This document shows, piece after piece, positions 40,801 through 46,800 of a DNA stretch of 64,000 nt (position 1 is the first letter of the stretch; each line of letters begins with the position of its first letter). The stretch comes from Rhodopseudomonas pentothenatexigens (GTDB taxonomy: Bacteria > Pseudomonadota > Alphaproteobacteria > Rhizobiales > Xanthobacteraceae), in the NCBI RefSeq assembly GCF_900218015.1, contig NZ_UFQQ01000002.1, positions 74,506-138,505 on the forward strand, written 5' to 3'. The notes under the pieces are model-generated. The model had not been told where the DNA came from and made no database searches. It worked only from the letters and a program-made list of their open reading frames with translations. The translations under genes were made by a program, and so were the position numbers.

Positions 40801-43800
40801 GTCGGCGACGTTGACCGTGACGGTCTGGTCGACCGTGTCGCCGTCGCCATCCACGCCGCGCACCTGGAACGTCACCGGCAGCGTCGTTCCGTTGACGCCG
40901 GAATGATCGAGATTCTCGAACAGCGTGAACACATAGGTCGGATTCGACGGCGAATTCAGCGCGATGATGAAAACGGCGTTACCGTCGATCTGCGCGTCCC
41001 CGGTCTTGAAGGCGACCAATTCCTGATCGACGCCGTTGCTGGCGGTGCGCACCAGATACACCAGCGGCACTCCGTCCGAGGTCAGACCGGCCGTGATCAC
41101 CGGGTTGCCGCCCGACGTCACAAACTCGAGGTGGCGACCGCCGTAGTCGTCCGCGTTCCAGTCGATCTTCAGCGCACCGGTGGTGACCGACAAGCCGCCG
41201 GTCAGGGCGACTTCGGTCACCGCGCCGACATCGGGCGAGCCGGTCGCGACCGGCACGTCGTCGATCACGTCCACGGTGAACGATCCGGACGTGACGTCGC
41301 CGTCGCTGTCGGTCGCGGTGAAGCCGAAGTTCAGCGGCAGCGTGTTGGCGTCGGCGCCGGTCGGATGGTCGAGATTGTCGTACAGCGTGAAATTGTACGA
41401 GCCGTTGCCGGCGTCCGACAGCGACACCGAGAACACCCGCGCCGCATTCGACGGCGAGGTGCCGAGGTCGCCGCCATTGCCGGCCAGATAGTGGCCGTTC
41501 TCGTAGCGATACGCGGTCAGGGTCTGGCCGTCGGCCGACAGCCGGTAGACCAGATCGTATCCGTTGGACGTGATGCCGGCAGGCACCGCATCCGCCAGCG
41601 ACGCGGCGAAGGCGACCGAGCGGTCGTGCACGCCTGCGCCCGCCGTCGGGTTGGCGTCGTCCGCGCCCCAGGAGATGTTCAGCGAAACGTTGGACAGACT
41701 CTGGGCTTGGAACGAGTTGGAGAAGCCCGAAGCGGTCAGTTCCGTGACCGACTGATTGGCGATGGTCCCGATCGTCGCGCTGTCGTCGTCGATCGTCACC
41801 GTGAAATTGCCGGTGACCTGGTCGTTGTCCGAATCCGTGGCGGTGAAGCCGAACGTCAGGTTGACGTCGTTCTCGTCGCCGCCGGCCGGATGATCGACGT
41901 TCTTCAGCAGCGTGAAGCTATAGCTGCCGGCGCCGCTGTCATCGAGCGTGACCGTGAACACCCGGCTGCCGCTCGACGGCGGATTGCCGCCGGACGGATT
42001 GGCGCCCGTGTAGCCGTAGAGCGTGTTGCCGACCACCCAAAGCTTCACCTGCACGCCGTCGGCCGTCAGCAGGCCTGCGTCAGACGTCGCATTCTGGCCG
42101 TTGGTGATGCCCGAGAAGGCCACCGAGCGGTTCGCCGTGCCGGAATTGTTGTCGTCCGCGCCCCAGGAGATCGCGAGCGAGCCGGTCGCCGCGACGTTGG
42201 CGCCCGCGACGTCGCCGGTCGCCGGCGCGGTGTTGCCACCGCTGAGGCCATCCTCATCGACAGTCTTGGTCTCCGTGGTACCGATCGACGGACGGCCGTT
42301 GTCGTCGTTGATGGTGACGGTGAAGCTGCTGCCGACGGTGTCGTCATCGGCATCGGTCGCGGTGAAGCCGATGTCGAGCGACAGCGCGTTGCCCTGCCCG
42401 GTGCCGCGATGATCGACGTTGTCGAGCAGTTCGAACGTGTAGCTGCCCGAACCGTCGTCCGACAGGGTGATGTGGAACACCTTGCGGTCGTTCAGCGAAA
42501 GCGAGCCGCCATTGTCGTTGGCGACGCCCCAGATCTCGGTGTCCGAAACCCGGATGAACTGCACCGTGACGCCGTTCGAGGTCAGCGCCGGGCTGCCCCA
42601 GGCGGTGGTGCGGACGACGTCGCCGCTGTCGATCGACGAGCTGAACGCGACCGAGCGATTGGCCGCACCGGAATTGTTGTCGTCGGCGCCCCAGTTGATG
42701 GCGAGCGAGACGTTCGACGCGGTCTGGGTCTGGAACGCTTCCGTGCCTGCCAGGCCTGTGGTGTTTTCGGTCAGCGTTGCGTCGACGGTGTTTCCGATCA
42801 CCGGGACGTCGTCCTTGATGGTGACGGTGAAGCTGTCGCTCGACGTGTCGCCATCGCCGTCGGTCGCGGTGTAGCTGAATTCCAGCCTGATGACGTTCTC
42901 GCCGGCGCCGGCCGGATGGTCGAGATTGTCGAGCAACGTGAAGGTGTAGGAGCCGTCGTCCTGGTCGCTCAGCGACACTTCGAACACGCGGGTGCCGTTG
43001 GCGAGGTCGGTGCCGGTGTAGCCGACCAGCACGCCGTTCTCGAAGGCGTACTTGACCGTCTGGCCATCCGACTTCAGCGTCAGGTTCTGGCCGTAGGCGT
43101 TCTCCGCATCGACATTGGCGCTCGCGGTCGCATAGCTGAATCCGACCGAGCGGTCGCCGAGGCCGCCGCCCGACGTCGGGTTGGCGTCGTCCGAGCCCCA
43201 GGACACGTTGAGGTCGCCGCTGACGATACGCGGCTCCTTGGCGCTGTCGGTGCCGCTCGGGAGGTCGTCCTCGTCGACCGTGCGGGCGTCGCCGCCATAG
43301 GCCACGGGCGTGGTGTCGAGCACCGTGACCTTGAAGCTGCTGGTCGCGGTGTCGCCGTCTCCGTCGGTCGCCTTGAAGCCGAAACTCAGCGCAAGGCTGC
43401 CGTCGTTCGGACCGGACGACGCGTGATCGAGGTTGTCGAACAGCGTAAAGGTGTAGCTGCCATCGCCGCTGTCGGAGAGCTGAACGGTGAAAACGACGCG
43501 GTTGTCCGCGGTGGTCGCGGTCAGCAGCGTGCCGTCCGGCGAGATCGAGTAGCTGATCGGCGAGCCGTCCGAGGTCAGCCCGGTTGCACCCTGGCTGGTT
43601 GTGAACACCACCGAGCGGTTGCTGATGGCGCCCGAATTGTTGTCGTCCGCGCCCCAGGAAATTTCCAGATCACCGGTCTGCACCGTCGAATTCGGATAGT
43701 CGGGATGGTTGGCATCGTAGTTCGTCGTCGGCAGATCCGTTTCACGGACAACCTCGTCGTCGGGATTGCCGATCACCGGCGCGTCGTCGATGATCTTGAC

Positions 43801-46800
43801 GGTGAAGCTGCCGGTGACGGTGTCGCCGTCGGAATCCGTCGCGGCGAAACCGAAGCTGAGCGGCAGCGCGTCTTCGCCCTGCACCGCGCCGGGATGGTCG
43901 ATGGTGTCGACCAGCGTGAACGCGTAGGATCCGTTGCCGGAATCCGACAGCCCGACGACGAACACCACATTGGCTGCAATCGCCGCGCCCGAGGTCGTCG
44001 GCACCGCCGACGGCGCAGTGTCGCCGGTGTAGGCGACCAGCACCTCGGCGCCGTTGAGGGTGAAGACCTTGTAGTGGATTTCCGCGCCGCGCGAGGTCAG
44101 CTGCTGCGCTTCCAGCGCCGCGATGCCGGCAGCGGTGAAGTACACGCTGCGATCACCTGGCTGGCCGTTGCCGTCGTTGGCGCTGTCCGCGCCCCACGCG
44201 ATCGCCAGCGTACCGCCGGCGGTCTCGGTGGTGTTGTCGACGAAATACGGGAAGCCGAGGAAGCTGCCCCAGCCATCACCATCGCCCGTCCCCGACGTGT
44301 CCTCGTTGCCGGGACCGACCACAATCCACTGCTCTTCCTCGACCACGCCGTCCTGGTAGGGCGTACCGACCACCGGAACGTCGTCAACGATCGAAACGGT
44401 GAAAGTGCTCGACGAGGTATCGCCGTCGGAATCGGTCGCGGTGTAGCCGAACGTCAGCGACAGCGTGTTCTCGCCGCTGCCGGCCGCATGATCGAGCGGC
44501 TGCTTCAGGGTGAAGCTGTACTCGCCGTTACCCGCGTCCGACAGCGTGGCGAACAACACCACGTTGCCCGCCGCCGTCGAGGCCGGCGCGATTGGTCCGG
44601 TGTAGCCGACCAGGGTGCCGTCAGGCAGCAGCGTGAACTGTACGGTCTGTCCGCGCGAGGTGAGAGCCTCGCCATAGGCACCAGACACCGCGACGGACGC
44701 GCCGCTGAACGCCACGGAGCGGTCGCCGGGCTGGCCGGTGCCGTCATTGGCGTCGTCTGCACCCCAGGCGATGTTCAGCGAAATGTTGCTGACCGATGCG
44801 GTGAAACCGTCGGCCTCGTTGTTGCCCCCGGCAAGCGACTCGTCCTCGACCGTCGACGAGTTGCCGACATTTGCGATCGGGCTGTCGTCGACGACGTTGA
44901 CGGTGAACGTATCGCGCGCGACGTCGCCATCGCCGTCGCGCGCCGTGAAGGTGAAGCGGAACGACAGCGAGTCTTCCTGCGACGCGCTGCTGCCGCTGAC
45001 CGGATGATCGAGCACACCGCTCAGATTGAAGACATAGGCGCCGGAGCCCTGATCCGACAGCGTCACCGTGAACACGGTCTGGTTGCTACCCGCCGTCGTC
45101 GCCGTCAGCACCGTGCCGTTGGCAGAGAGCGTGTAGATCAGGCTCTCGCCGCCCGAGGTGAGATCGGCGAGGCTGATTGCCCCGTTTCCGCCGGTGACGG
45201 CGACGAACTGCGCGGCGACCGCAGCGCTGATCACGCCGTCCGCGATGTAGGCCCCGCTGGTCCCGCCGAACACGACCGAGCGGTCACCCGCTGCCTGCGT
45301 GCCGGCGTAGCCGACGCTGCCGCCGACGTTGGAATCGTCGCCGCCCCAGAAGATGTTGAGCGGGCCGCCGGCCGTCGCGGTGGTGAGGTCGACCAGGCCG
45401 CCCAGCGTGAAGTCGCCGTCGCCGACGCCGCGGGTGTCCTCGTTGCCGCCGAGTTGCTCTTCCTCGACGGTGCGGGTCAGGATCGTTCCGACCGCCACGG
45501 GGGCGTCGTCGATCACCTTGACGCTGAACGACGCCGGCTCGGTGGTGTCGCCGTCGCTGTCTGTGGCGGTGAACTGGAACTGCAGCGCCAGCGAATCCTC
45601 GCCCTGCACTTCGCCCTTGTGATCGACGGTGTCGATCAGCGTGAACTTGTAGGACCCCGCGCCGGAATCCGACAGGCTGACGGTGAACACCACATGCGCC
45701 GCAATCGCCGCATTGGTGTTGGCCGGGACCGACGCCGGCTCGACGCTGCCGGTGTAGGCGACCAGCACCTGGCCGCCATTGATGGTGAAGACCTTGTAGT
45801 GGATCTCTGCGCCGCGCGAGGTGAGCTGCTGCGCCTCGAGCGCGGCGACGCCGGCGGCGGTGAAGGCGACCGCGCGGTCGCCGGGCTGGCCGTTGCCGTC
45901 GTTGGCGTTGTCGGCGCCCCAGGCGATCGCCAGCGTGCCGTTGGCCGTCTGCGTGGTGCGGTCATTGAGCACGACCGGCACGCCGACCACCGTGATGCCG
46001 GTGTCGGCATCGCCGCTGCCGCCGAAATCTTCGTTGCCGGCGCCGACGACGATCGGCTGCTCTTCCTCGACCACGCCGTCCTGATAGGGCGTGCCGACCA
46101 CCGGAACGTCGTCGACGATGTCGACGGTGAAGCTGCTGGACGACGTGTCGCCGTCGGAATCGGTGGCGGTGTAGCCGAAGGTCAGCGACAGCGTGTTCTC
46201 GCCGTTGCCACCGAAGTGGTCGAGCGTCTTGACCAGCGTGAAGTTGTACTCGCCGTTATTGGCGTCCGACAGCGTGGCGAACAACACCACGTTGGATGCG
46301 CTGGTCGACGTCGGCACCGCCTCGCCGGTGTAGCCGACCAGCGTGCCGTCCGGCAGCAGCGCGAACTGCACCGTCTGCCCGCGCGACGTCAGCACCTCCC
46401 CATAAGCGCCCGACACCGTGACGTTGGCGCTGGTGAAGGCGACCGAGCGGTCGCCCGGCTGGCCGTTGTTGTCGTTGCCGTTGTCCGAGCCCCAGGCGAT
46501 GTTGAGCGAAATATTGGAAACCGAGGCAGCGTAACCGTCGGCGGATTCGTTGTTGCCGCCCGCGAGCGACTCATCCTCGACCGTCGCCTTGGTGCCGGTA
46601 TTCGCAATCGGTGTATCGTCGACGATCTGAACCTGAAACACGCTCGAGGACGTATCACCGTCGGAATCGGTCGCGGTGTAGTTGAAGTTCAGTGCCAGCG
46701 TGTTTTCGCTGCCGCCCGCAGCGTGATCGAGCGGTTTCACCAGGGTGAAGCTGTATTCGCCGTTGTTGGCGTCGGACAGCGATGCGTAGAACACCACGTT

